Shown: piece after piece, positions 9,945 through 20,830 of the stretch
Layout of the letters: each line of letters begins with the position of its first letter
Position numbering within the stretch: position 1 is the first letter of the stretch
From: Dioctria linearis
Taxonomy: Eukaryota; Arthropoda; Insecta; Diptera; Asilidae
Reading direction: 5' to 3'
DNA length: 64,000 nt
NCBI GenBank assembly: GCA_963930735.1
Contig: OZ005741.1
Location: 63,377,089 to 63,441,088, forward strand
Made by a program: the position numbers and the translations under genes
Notes under the pieces: model-generated
What the model saw: the letters and a program-made list of their open reading frames with translations, nothing else
Told to the model about the DNA's origin: nothing
The model's database searches: none

Positions 9945-11650
9945 TATTTCAATGCCTAAGATGTTGGTGAGTTCAATATCTCTTCTCCATCTAGGGAATT
10001 GGGTTGAGCGGGTGTTGCAGTACTTTTGAGTGATAACAGACAACATTGCATTTTGGAAGTATTAAACAAGACCCGATTCGCTCTGCCCCAAACGAGTATT
10101 ATTGTAAGGTCATAGTTTAATGAGCTGAACAGTTGGTTTCGTTTGTCAACTATAATATTCAAACGGGAATCAGCTATATAATCGAACGAGTACACGAAAT
10201 CAAGGTTGCTGTCGTCTTCAAAACTATGAATAGGATTAAAAGTGAGAGCTCGCAGATCTTAAAAAAAATGAGGAAGAGAGTGGGAGAGACCACATAGCCT
10301 TGTGGTACACCGGCATGAATTATAAAACCGTCCGAAGTAACTCCATCCAATATAACTTGAAAGGAACGGCAGGAGAGAAAACTTTCAATTCATTTTAAGA
10401 ATAGAGGGTCTAGACCTAATGCCTGAAGTTTAGTTAAAAGAGCAGGATGCCAGACTCTATTGAAGGCCTTCGATATATCTAATGTGTTGATATCAGATTC
10501 ACCAAAATTATGGAGACATTCAGTATGTTTACATGAATACTTGAGTACTTGACTTGAAATCCACTTGAAGCTCCTCAGGTGGGGTGGTTGATTGAATTAA
10601 TTCCAATTACTTGACTTGAATTTAATTTTGCCAATTACTTAAGTTGAAATTTACCCGTGAAATGATCCTTTTCATGATATTTTGATTACTTCAAGCATAC
10701 TTCAAGTAAACTTCAAGTATGCATGTAAATGTACCGATTGATTCCAACGGTCGGTAAGGAATGTTAGTAAATCTCCAGTAGAGCACAAAAGTGGTATTGG
10801 CGATCATTAATAAGGTGATTAGTTTCTAGATATTTCATCAATTGAGTGTTGATGAGTGTTTCGAAAATCGTCGAAAGAATCGAAGTAAGGGCAATTGGTC
10901 TATAATTTGAGGGAGGATCGCTTGCCTCTCCTTTTTTGGTTATTGGCTGAAAATGGGCAAGTTTCCATGCGGGGAAAGAAAGACTCCTGTCGAATAGGAC
11001 AGATGAAATAGTTTGCGTAGAGGTTTAGCTAAAGAAGAAGCGCAGCATTTGAATACCAGGGGCGAAATACTGATGGCCCAGCAGCCGTAGATACATTGAG
11101 ACTTGTGAGCACTTTGAAAACCTTCCTTGTGCAGAAATGCAACGGTCTTTGACTGTAGTTTCTTGTCGGTCGGTGGAGAAGAAGGAGCTAGCGAATATAA
11201 GATAGAATTCGTAGCAAACTTAGTTGCAAATAAATTGGCTTTGTCCAATGATTCCGTGTAAACAACCCCATTGTGAATTAGGGGCGGTACCGGAAGAACT
11301 GATGAAGTAGTTCTTTACTGTTTTAACAAGAGACCAGAAACTCTTACTATATCCTCTCGACTAGTAAAGATTTTCTGTCTAATGTTTTGGTCGAATTGGA
11401 ATTTCGTTCGCTAAATAATAGACCTATTGCAGGTGTTACTTACCTTTCTATGGATCTGTCTCAATTTCGCTGAATGGCACAGTTTATATGCCTGAAATGC
11501 AGCTTCGTTATATTTTATAGCTATATATTAGTCATTGTTAAACCAAAATGTTTGGTTAGGTTTAATATTTTTGAATTTGTTCGGACTGATGCTGGGCATC
11601 CTGAACCATAAGTTGTTTATAATGGTTTCAGAGCAGCACTCAATATCTGT
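9945..11650 (-). mobile_element. Non-LTR reverse transcriptase fragment, split by a MITE
   Basis: Minus-strand RT remnant read from high to low coordinates. It begins with the pre-RT linker (FWFNN, IRQKIFTSREDI, then FWSLVKTVKNYF...DKANLFATKFATNS at about 11250). It continues with SLNVSTAAGPSVF, NYRPIALTSILSTIFETLI (about 10850-10920), LDISKAFNRVWHPALLTKL, AGVPQGYVVSPTLFLIF, and SFEDDSNLD (10205-10220) in place of xADD. After that come FNTSKMQC and KILGIEI. Stops and frameshifts are numerous. A 206 bp MITE (10526-10731) interrupts it between the YRPIALTS and DISKAF motifs. The S-F-x-D-D-S style differs from the CR1-like and Jockey-like elements here; I cannot place the clade. Confidence 0.78.
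10526..10731. mobile_element. 206 bp MITE with TA at both ends
   Basis: Left end TGTTTACATGAATACTTGAG and right end, reverse-complemented, CATTTACATGCATACTTGAA match at most positions over the first 19 bases. The dinucleotide TA flanks both sides (10524-10525, 10732-10733). The interior repeats ACTTGAA/TTCAAGT words. The RT reading frame resumes on either side, so it inserted into an existing RT fragment. TA duplication fits a Tc1/mariner-type mobilising enzyme. It carries no coding capacity. Confidence 0.7.
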
Positions 11651-12293
11651 CGTGGAAAAACACTCAGACCATGTTATGGTCGTAGCATATTGCATGTAGC
11701 AGTATGCTACACTGAACCAGATACACGTCTAAGCGACCCATAGCAGCATGAGGTGGGCGTGAACTGTTTTCTGTGTGGATGGAGATCGTGACGCGCCGAA
11801 CGCACCCAAAAAAAGAGAGGAAGAGGAAGAAGGCTCACGTTTGACTTGTAGGTTATTTTAATCTAATTGCTTGTGATTCGTCGAAAATGTGAATAGTGGT
11901 TGGATCTTGTCGAATTATTGTATCGAAAATTACTTTAATAATCTTAGTCATTTAGCGGGTGAATTGCTTAAATAATTTGTTTTATTTAGTTAAAATAAAA
12001 TAACCAAATAATATCATTGTACAATGTCTGTCGGCTGATCGGTCACGCTTTGTAGTCGCTCCGTGAAAATCCGCATTATTCATAGTAAAATTCTATAAAT
12101 TTCTATTTAATGTGCGTTTTAATTGTGTGAATATCTATTCCGGTTATCGTGCAGCATCAATTTTGCGAATATTTAGCCTGTGGTGATTCATGTTGCAATT
12201 TTTCTGTGTACCACTCAGTTAATTATCATATATTTGCTGTTTCTACTGGTATCCATAAATATTCTCTTAACAAGTTCCAAAGAGAAATTTATT
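11651..12293 (+). other. Likely 5' leader of the CR1-like element plus junction
   Basis: No coding motif. It lies between the reversed RT fragment and the ORF1 start of the CR1-like element at 12294. The more GC-rich patches at 11690-11850 and 12025-12080 could belong to the element's leader, but I cannot fix its 5' end or a target duplication. Confidence 0.35.
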
Positions 12294-13083
12294 ATGTCGA
12301 TGACCCGAAGTGTATCTAAGAGCTCCAACAAAGGGGAAAAAACCGCTCCAGATAGTGCCAGTATTAATATTGAACAGCTTGCTTTTGAAATTGAGCTGAG
12401 AATTTCAAATCGGATTGACGGACTACTGAAGGGCCTGGAGGAAAGAATTTTAAATAAAATTCTTGGCACAATAAATACACTGCAGTCTCGTGTTGAAAGC
12501 ATCGAAACTCAACTATCGGCAATGCAGGAACAGTGCACCGTACTCGCTGTGCAGTCTGATGACCTAATTCGTCAAGCGCGCCTCTCTGATGCTATATTTA
12601 CTGGGATTCCTAGTGTTATGGGTGAAAATACTAATAATACCATCAAATATATCGCTGCAGCGGTAGGTCACAGCTTGACGCCATACGTTAATAGCTTCCG
12701 TTTGAGTAGTAAATCGCAAACTCAAGTGAGAAGGCGTAGTGCGGGGGCCCCAATTTTGGTGAGATTTTCCTGTCCGTCAGAGCGTCGTGCATTTATCTCT
12801 TCCTTCAAGAAACTTGGAAGTCTTAAGCTCTGTGCCATTGAGGGGTTTTCCTCTCAAGAGTCCAATTTTTGTTAACGAGAGTCTATCTCCTACGAACAAC
12901 ATCATATTGCGGGAAGCCTTACGTATGCGGAGAGTAAATAACCTTGCTTCTGTTTTTACTACGGATGGCTATGTTTTTGTGAAGAGAAGAACTGAAGATC
13001 GACCTTCGAAAATTATCTCCACTAGCCAGCTGCTCGAGTTCATTACTCATACCGGGAATATCGGAGCTGCTGCAGTACAATGA
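12294..13083 (+). pseudogene. CR1-like ORF1 (coiled-coil protein), frameshifted
   Basis: From ATG 12294 the frame reads MSMTRSVSKSSNKGEK, then a long helical segment (about residues 25-95, ISNRIDGLLKGLEERIL and LQSRVESIETQLSAMQEQ) that looks like a coiled coil. A folded RRM-like part follows (RRRSAGAPILVRFSCPSERR). The frame ends early at 12875. The true continuation is in another frame, from about 12840 to TGA 13081-13083, with IFVNESLSPTNNIILREAL and VNNLASVFTTDGYVFVKRR. That NESLSPxNxxLxxEA...VFTxxGxVFVKR pattern is typical of ORF1 proteins of CR1-like elements, which bind element RNA. One frameshift near 12840-12870 inactivates it. Confidence 0.72.
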
Positions 13084-13420
13084 ACTTTAGACATGATCAA
13101 AATTAATTACACTTTTGTTGCTGTTTTTGGTAGTATTTCTCATTTGTTTCTATCATATAATGTAGTTTTTTGCATGGTCACTTTCAATTTAATTACATTT
13201 AACATATATATTTTTCAGTTATTTCTTTTACGTAATTTTGCTAATTTTAATAACAGCTGTTTCTTTGTTAATTTCAAATTCATTTTCTTGTCGTTTCTCT
13301 TTGATTGTATATTTGGTTTCTGTAGATTTTACTATCTTGGCTTTGATCAATCTGATACCACCATTTATCCTAATTTAGCCATACTAGATATCTTGCCTGA
13401 ATTTGTTGGTGGAGCTTTGT

Positions 13421-16270
13421 ATGCAAGTGTCCTCTGATAATAGCTCGAGCGATCTGAACAAGATACGGATATTATTCAACATCTTTTGTAAACGTGCCAA
13501 CGGATTAAATGTCTGCCTAATAAATGCCAGAAGCCTACGCAACAAAATTGACGAGCTTCGTCAAATTTATGTTGGCTCTAATATTCATGTTATCCTCATA
13601 GCGGAAAGCTGGCTCCATGCGGGTATACCTTCGAGCTTGGTGTCTATTCCGGGCTATAGCCTTTATAGGAATGACCGTCTAAACCGTGTCGGTGGAGGAG
13701 TCGCTATTTACTTGAAGCACGGCCTTAAAGGTTCTAGGGTAGATTTTTCGAAGTCAAACAGCATTGAATTTTTGTGTTCGGAGGTTGACACAGGGGCGGA
13801 CAAATGTCTGCTGGCTGTTGCGTACTGCCCCCAGGTAATTTTGCCACTAGCAGTTCTGACGAATTTGCCACCTGTATCTCTCGCCTTACCCATCGTTATG
13901 AAAATGTTATAGTTGCTGGTGACTTCAATGTAAATATTTTAAATCAATCCAATAATGTGGACAACTTTTTATTTTTAATGCAATCGTTACACTTAAATAC
14001 TGTTAATTCCCTTCCCACCTACTTTAATTGCAATAACCCATCACTTTTAGATCTTCTTCTAACTACTAACACTAATAGAATTCTTTTTCATAACCAAATT
14101 AGTCCTCCCAGCATACTTGACCATGACCTTATCTTTTTGTGTTACGATATTCCCCTTGAAATTCCGTCTAGCGCCAGTTTCTCCTTCCGTGACTTCAAAA
14201 ACATTAACTTTGATAACTTATTCCGTGAATGCTTATCCTTACTCTGGACGGATATCTATAATTATACATCAGTTGATTGCAAGGTGGATACATTTTCTTT
14301 TCTATTAAATTATCTATTCGATAAATATGTGCCTCTTCGTACTAAGCTGGTAACCCCTACCACCTGTCCTTGGTTTACCCCCAAATTAATCTTCTTATAG
14401 CCGAACGGGAATATTTATACCAGAATAATAAACGTTTACGCAGCGACTTCGCTCGAAACTTATTTAAAACTGCGCGCAATCGCATCACTACTGCTATTCG
14501 AAATGCCAAACGTCTATATTTCAAATCCAAATTTGATCCGAATTTACCCCCTAAAATACTTTGGCGCAACTTTCGAAATGCTGGCATTTATCGGGATAAT
14601 GAGCCCCATTGCAATCTCAACCCCAATGAACTAAATATTCACTTTACCTCTCCCCATCCAGACAATGGCGTGCTCAATAGCTCCGTTAGTGATTTTAACT
14701 CACGTATTCTTCATTTCAACTCTCCCTCTTTCCAGCATCAAGAAACCTGTTTTGCATCTCGAGGCATTGATCACATTGATCTCATTGCGGCAGTATCATC
14801 CATTTCGTCCAATGCTGTTGGTCCTGACGGTTTACATCCCCTTTTCTTCAAAATGCTATTACCGTACACTTCACCATACATACTTCACATTTTAAACTCC
14901 TGTCTGACTTACTCTTCATTCCCTAAAGCTTGGAAAATAGTCATCATCATACCAGTAGCCAAGAAACCTTCCCCTGAATCACTTGTTGATCTCCGGCCAA
15001 TTAGCATTCTCTGCTACTTTGCTAAAATATTTGAGAAAATTTTGTCGTCTCAGATTTCTGAATTTGTCCAAGCCAACAACTTCTTAACACAATTTCAATC
15101 TGGCTTCCGACCAGGACACAGATGTGAAACTGCTATTTTAAAAGTCTCCAATGATCTTCGCCTGATTCTCGACTCCAAGAACTTTGGCATACTTGTCCTA
15201 CTGGATTTCTCAAAAGCTTTTGATAGCGTCAGCCACTCTAAGCTATTAGATAAGCTTCACAGTAATTTAAATTCTCTTCCTCTGCGATCTCCTTAATCGA
15301 TAGTTTCCTCACTGATAGGTTTCAAAAGGTACAAATTGGAGACACCTCATCCTCCCTACTCCCCCTTTTCTGTGGTGTACCCCAAGGATCTGTGTTGAGC
15401 CCGCTGTTGTTTTCTTTGTTTATTAATGACTTGCCAAAGGTGGTTCAAGATGTTCAGCTTCATCTCTATGCTGATGATGTACAAATATACCTGAGTAGGC
15501 CTATTGGTCTTATAGAAGATTGTGCTGCTCGCATTAATGATGATCTTTCCCGTATCTACACTTGGTCGATCAACAACGGGCTTTCACTAAACCCTAGCAA
15601 ATCGCACTGTCTTCCTATCTACAACTCTTTGTATGACATGCGTGATATCCTACACATTTTTCTTGACAACTCCCCGCTGCGTTTTGTGAATTCGGCCACC
15701 AATCTTGGGGTCAAGCTAAATGGACAGTTAAGTTGCTGTAATCACGTTAAACTGATGCTCTCCAAGATCTATGGGGGATTGCGCAGACTGTGGCTATCTG
15801 CAGGATTACTGTCACCAAATCGCTTGCAACGCGTGAAAGCTCTTCTATTACCCCATTTTACCTATGGAAGTTTGATATATCCCAAACTTGATAGCGTATG
15901 CGCGCGGAAAGTTGAAGTTGCTTTTAACGATTGCATTAGATTCGTGTTTGGCATTAAACGTTGGCAGCATATAACTCCGTACAGACTCTCATTGGTTGGC
16001 TACTCGATCAACTCTTACCTAAAGCGCAAAGCCTTAATATTCCTCTATATCCTAATTCACTCTGGTAAACCTGGATATCTGTATGACCAGATACATTTCC
16101 TGCAATCTTCACGACATTCCAATCTACTAGTTCCTCGTTTCCATTCTTCGACTGGTGAGGCCTCTTATTTTGTCCAGGTCGCTCGAATGTGGAATTACCT
16201 TCCAGTTCGTGTCCAGAGGGCCGGCTCTACCTCTATCTTCAGGCGTCTAATTTGTGACTTAAGTCTTTGA
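13421..16270 (+). pseudogene. CR1-like ORF2: endonuclease-reverse transcriptase, three frameshifts
   Basis: The first ATG in frame is at 13421. The endonuclease part reads CLINARSLRNKIDEL, LIAESWL, GGGVAIYLK, then in a new frame VIVAGDFNVNIL and SILDHDLIF. The RT part reads AVGPDGLHPLFFK, LVDLRPISILCYFAKIFEK, QSGFRPGHRCETAIL, VLLDFSKAFDSVSHSKLLDK, then in a new frame GVPQGSVLSPLLFSLFINDL and catalytic YADD at 15467-15478, LNPSKS, and ATNLGVKLNGQLSCCNHV. A helical C-terminus ends at TGA 16268-16270. Frames change at about 13810-13910, 14370-14400 and 15250-15390. No RNase H is present. The protein would nick and copy at the insertion site; this copy is dead. Confidence 0.85.
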
Positions 16271-16629
16271 TAGTTTATTAATATAGTCTTCTTCTTCTCC
16301 TTGGTGGTGTCAGGTTGTGCTAATGCATAAATGAAATCAAATGAATTTAATCAAGTAATTGATGTGAATGAAGTCAGGGAAATTCAAGAAAGTTTAATTA
16401 AATAATTAATTATTTTTGTTCTCTTTCTCTAATTTTTGCTTTTCTGTTATTTCTTCATCTCTTATTTTTCTTTTTTCTTGTTTTCAAATTGTCCACTCTT
16501 TTTAATATCTTTTGCTTAAATAAGTTAGTTTTGGTTCATGTAATTTTTCACCCTCTCTTATAATGTACTAGGTTAAGATCTCAGATCTTTTGTACTTTAC
16601 CGTAATAAATGAATTGAATTGAATTGAAT

Positions 16630-16959
16630 ATCTTGACAAAGTGACGTTGGAATATCTGATAGGATAAAACAGATAATGGTAAATGGGGAATTTAAAGGAT
16701 TATTGGATTTTTGGTATGCTGAGGATACATATTTGTAATAAAACTGAAGATTTTACAAAATAGTTAAATCGTGTGCACAGTTCAAGAGTCATAATTAGCA
16801 CCAGCACTGCACATTTTGATGTTGGACTCCATTTTTGTGTTACACGGGAATAAATTTCACCTAAATTGTTAAGAATGTTGCTCGCCCGGAAATAATTGCC
16901 TTCAGCTTGTTGCACGACTGGATTGCTCCCTGGCATGAACACAACAAATGAGAGACTTG
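16630..16959. other. Spacer, nothing firm
   Basis: Follows the tail of the CR1-like element. No coding motif I trust. It may be intron or decayed exon upstream of the leucine-rich-repeat scrap at 16960-17260. Confidence 0.35.
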
Positions 16960-17260
16960 CCCAATAATATAGATGAATTCCCAAATGATGTTGATTTGAA
17001 ATGTCCAGAAATTGTGAATGTTCAGATGAAAATCAAATTATAAATTGTTCCAGTAGAAATTGACAGTAAGTACAAAAAAAAAATATATGCCTGAAACTGT
17101 TGTACGTTTAGATCTTAGTGATAATTCACTAAATCGTTTGAATGAAGATGATTTTATAAATTGCACTAATTTGTTGAAGATTTTTTAAATGGAAATAATA
17201 TAAGCAGTATAAATAGAGAAGTATTCTCAAATCTACAAGATTGGATCGGACTCCTGTGGT
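16960..17260 (+). pseudogene. Leucine-rich-repeat (LRRNT-like) fragment, probably of a host gene
   Basis: Plus-strand readings: a piece starting at 16998 gives CP-type Cys then RNCECSDENQIINCSSRN, the cysteine pattern of an LRR N-terminal cap (CxCx..IxCSxR). After a gap, from 17090, MPETVVRLDLSDNSLNRL and NEDDFINCTNLLKI match the leucine-rich repeat consensus LxxLxLxxNxL. NNISS-like and INREVFSNLQ readings follow in shifted frames. The stops TGA and TAA after SSRN and a frameshift at ~17190 break it. It could be a decayed gene copy, or small exons with introns I have mis-joined. LRR receptors with such caps include Slit-, Toll- and LGR-type proteins; I cannot tell which. Confidence 0.5.
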
Positions 17261-17366
17261 GTTGTTATACTAACTGATGAAACTTATAAGAAAATCAACA
17301 GTGCTAGTAGGATATCATAAGTTGAATTGTGTACCTTTATGATAAGAACCAAATTAACTTTTTTAG

Positions 17367-17437
17367 ATAATGCCTAAGCTGATCATCCTCGGAGGCGCCT
17401 CTGCGGTGGATCCTCAACACAAAACGAATGTAAGTTG
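17367..17437 (+). other. Exon-like block between splice-site-like signals
   Basis: Unusually GC-rich for its surroundings. It is preceded by a pyrimidine run ending TTTTTTAG and followed by a close-to-ideal donor GTAAGT. One frame reads MPKLIILGGASAVDPQHKTN right up to the donor. The ATG could be a start or an internal Met. No family recognised. The position 100 bp after the LRR fragment may be coincidental. Confidence 0.35.
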
Positions 17438-17616
17438 AAGCCTTCTGTTCAATTTGTTTTGTGTAAATTATATTGATTTTTCTCATTTGCATTTGAATAA
17501 GATTTAAAGTATTATATACACGAGATAACTATATAGCCAAAAAAACGAAGAAAAGTAAATAAGAGATAGGAAATTTACGGAATAAATTCAAATTCACCTG
17601 ACGACTAATTTAAAAA

Positions 17617-17617
<1 letters not shown>

Positions 17618-17660
<43 letters not shown>
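17618..17660. repeat. (TA)n microsatellite
   Basis: Uninterrupted TA dinucleotide tract of about 42 bp. Confidence 0.95.
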
Positions 17661-17662
<2 letters not shown>

Positions 17663-17759
17663 GAACTGACTGGTAAATGTAAATAATTCATTTATAATTA
17701 ACCATAAAGGCCAGTAATGTTAACTTCATTAGAAAGTATTTTAAAGCTTTTTTTTTACT

Positions 17760-18240
17760 CCGTATTAGGATTACTGAGAGGATACTGTGTATTAAAACAC
17801 AGTGGCACAGTGAGTCTCTTTATTACTTTTCCTTAACTCTCCCGGAGCCCTCTTATCATGAAGGTTGAATAGGTCCGCCCCTCTACTCTCTTTCAGGTCG
17901 TCAATAGGGACACTGTAAACAATCTGCTCTCAGTGTCGTTGGGTGGATGGGGCAAGCAGCAGAAGGCAGTCCATCTGCGCCTTCACTAAGATAAGGGTAA
18001 GTGGTGTAAAGGCCCCTTCAGGGCTGGAGTGTGTGCTACGGCTTTTTGTATGTCAGGCACGATGATTTTTTTTTATTATGGCAGGTCGCAGCGGCAGGTT
18101 TTTGGTAACCCCCCCCCCCCCCCCCCCCCCATAACTCTCCCGCAATAGCCTAGGTGCTAGCGTGCCGCCCTGCAGTCAACGCTGTCCACCGAGTGATCTG
18201 TCAGCTCATGCTGACAGCTGGGACTTCACGTCCAAAATAA
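17760..18240. repeat. Unidentified GC-richer block with poly(C) and hairpins
   Basis: Contains a 22-base C run (18109-18130), the hairpin CTGTCAGC/GCTGACAG (18198-18205, 18210-18217) and ACTGTGT/ACACAGT near 17781-17800. Its end TGGGACTTCACGTCCAA (18219-18235) recurs in reverse complement at 23075-23091, directly beside the DD41D mariner, so it is likely a dispersed repeat. No open frame of note. Confidence 0.5.
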
Positions 18241-18773
18241 ATCACTCTACATATGTTCCATACCAACCAGTCTAACTTTCTGGTGAATTTATTGAATGAA
18301 GCCCAATCAGCTTGATCATAGTGCCACACTAGTAGCTTTTTACGATCTTTTCTGATCTTATGTTCTAAAAAAACAAAAATGTTTTAAGAAGCCTGAAAAA
18401 TTAATTCTTAACCAACATCATTGTTTCCGGTGTAGATAGCTTTAAAGTTCACGGTTCGCGCTATTATAAAAAACTTATGGAATATATTAAATACTCTGAA
18501 TAGTTGTGGAGAGCCGTTACATCTGTTCCTCTTAACCATATCGACAACAATTTCTTATTTTACGTGATTTTACATTTCGGATGCGAAAGATGTTTTACAC
18601 ATATTCCGGTTTTTTTTTGTTGTCCTTTTTACATATTTCTTCTCAACACCAATAGTCAATTTTCGGTTGGGCAAAAATAAAAAAAACCAATAACATCTTC
18701 ATTTCTATGAGTTTTGTGATAATAAAGATTTAATTTTGAATAATGTAGTGTGTCTATACAAACCGGAGTCATT

Positions 18774-20830
18774 GATTTTTATTTTATTAATTTTCATTTA
18801 GTTAATAAGATAGTACGCAGATCAGTCCAATTAAGATACTACCTTAAGAGTTAATTAGATAAAATAAAAAATACTAAAATAAAAAGAAGAGAGCTAAAAT
18901 AATGAGTAAAAAGTAACAAATATAACTTATAAATTGCAAAAAATAAAAAATAAAAAATAAAAATAGAAAAAAGAGATAAGAACAACAATTCTAAATAAAA
19001 ATAATAAGCAATAATACTAGTAAATTAATCTAAGAAAATATTATTAGAGTGCTAGTTAGAACATTTAAATTATAGGAAACCCAAAATACTACTAAAGTAG
19101 TTAGAAACTAAATAACAAAGAAATAAAGACAAAAACTCAGAAACTAAATTCAGAGATATTATTATAAGTGCAAAATTCAAATAGCAAAAACAAACAAAGA
19201 ATAAAAGATAAAAAATAAGGAAAAATAAAATATAAAGTAAAATAAGATGCAAAGCAAAAACAAAAAAAAATAGTGAAGATAAAAATGGTGAAAAATTAAA
19301 GAAAAAAGTTGAGAAAAAAGAAAAATGGGCAAAGCAAAGCAAAAAATAAAAAAAGAATGCAACAAGGTAAAAAAAGGAGCAAATCAAGCAATTAATCAAA
19401 AATAGTATAATTAATTAATTAATCAGTTTCCAATCTCGTTTAGGATTAATCTTTTGAACGTCAGAGGGCCCGAGCTGAAAATATCAATATTACTGAATCT
19501 GACATTGTAATTGTTCTGAATTCGGTATAGTGGAGACTTTTCTCGTAGGTTAGTTCTAGAGAAGCGTAATCTGAAGGGATTGTATTGTCTGGCGTATCTG
19601 GAAGGAATATTAATGCCAATTTTGGAAAGGACAGTGCACAACGCCATACAGAATTTTGTGTAAGAAAACGGTGTCAAGATAAGCGCGACGATGTTCTAAG
19701 GATAGAATGTTAAATCAAACTAATCTAGCATTGTACACTAATTCACTATGTTCCAGTTTATGCAGTAGTATTCTTGTGAATTTTCTTTGGACAGATTCAA
19801 GTTGATTACTGTAGCAAGAGTAAAAATGGTTCCAAATTTGGCAAGCGTACTCTAGAGTGCTTCTCACCAATGAAACGTACAGACAAATAAAGGTAGCACT
19901 TTAAATGATCTAAATAATCGGAAAATGGAACCTAGAAGACGATATACTTTATTAGTAATAAGGTTTAAGTGAGGAGCAAAAAGAAGCTTGTCATCAAAAA
20001 TAATACCCAAATCTTTAATTTCTTTGACATGAGTTACAGGCAAATTGTTAACTTTGTACTTGAATGAGATAGCGTCACGCTTTTTTGTGAAAGTTATGCT
20101 CTTACATTTCTTTATATTTAGCTCCAAATAATTATTTTTGCACCAGTTTTCGAGCCTTGCAATATCGTCTTGGAGGCTCTCGCAATTATGAATGTCCGAA
20201 ATAACTCTGAAAATTTTAGAGTCGTCGGCGTACAGGAAAGTGTCCAAAGTTATCTCACCTGGTAAATCATTGATGTATATTAGGAAGATAAAAGGACCAA
20301 GAATAGTACCCTGAGGAACACCCGATGTTTGATCAAAAGAATTGGATTGAGAACCGTTGAAAACAACCATACCTGTCCTTTCTCTTAAGTATGATTGGAA
20401 AAAAAAGAACAGCGTCCATATCAAAACCAATTTTTGACATTTTTATAAGACAATGACTGTGGCGAATCTTATCGAAAGCCTTGGCAAAGTCAGTGTATAT
20501 GGAATCTACCTGTGTTTATTTTCGTCAAGAGCAGAGGCAATGTATATCAGTAAAGAGAGCTAAATTTGTAACCGTCGAGCGTACAGGGAGGAATCCACGT
20601 TCCGAGTTTGATAGGAAGGGCATAGTTTGGTGAAGAAGCTGATTATACATAACTCTTTCGAAAATTAAAGCATGCGCATTGGAAATGGATATTGGACGAT
20701 AGTTAGTTACAATTCTAGGATCGCCTCCTTTAAGTACTGGGGTAACGAAAACGCGCTTTAATCTTGGTGGAAAAACTTTTTGACTATTGATAAATTAAAT
20801 AAAGTACTTAACGATTTCGCAAGGCTAGTA
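18774..20830 (-). mobile_element. Non-LTR retrotransposon fragment (Jockey/CR1-like RT)
   Basis: Minus-strand RT from high to low coordinates: FVTPVLKGGDPRIVTNYRPI and ISNAHALIFERVMYNQLL (about 20640-20760), YTDFAKAFDKIRHSHCLIKM, GVPQGTILGPFIFLIYINDL, FLYADDSKIFRVI with YADD at 20221-20232, LELNIKKCKSITFTKK, KEIKDLGIIFDDKLLFAPHL, then SLVRSTLEYACQIWN and a C-terminal IPSRYARQYNPFRLRFSRTN ending at 19423. The longest open piece is 19864-20430. A T-rich 3' untranslated region (as read on plus, A-rich) runs to an ATAAAATAAAAATC tail at about 18774-18790. The copy is 5'-truncated and frameshifted. No RNase H domain. Confidence 0.78.

Larger units (their letters stand above)
12000..16629 (+). mobile_element. 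CR1-like two-ORF non-LTR retrotransposon, frameshifted
   Basis: The order is leader, ORF1 (12294-13083, one frameshift), ORF2 (13421-16270, three frameshifts) and a 3' untranslated region ending in a short GAATT tandem repeat (16611-16629) instead of poly(A). A microsatellite 3' end, an ORF2 with endonuclease and RT but no RNase H, and RT style YADDVQIYLS are CR1-type traits. A clearly related copy lies on the minus strand at 28.1-30.1 kb. The 5' limit is approximate. Confidence 0.8.

Noticed and set aside
12180..12293. Upstream extension of the CR1-like ORF1 to 12180
   Set aside because: The first ATG giving a plausible N-terminus is 12294; the upstream part is a hydrophobic AT-rich translation of the leader.
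13093..13437. 114-codon Phe/Ile-rich frame between ORF1 and ORF2 (looks membrane-spanning)
   Set aside because: T-rich intergenic DNA gives Phe/Ile-rich translations; no start context or family match.
18109..18130. Poly(C) run as a structural or regulatory element
   Set aside because: Homopolymer runs of this kind (also at 24569, 53187 and 58289) are common simple repeats and prone to sequencing error.
19070..19399. 109-codon Phe/Leu-rich minus-strand frame resembling a membrane protein
   Set aside because: It is the T-rich 3' untranslated region of the retroelement read in frame.
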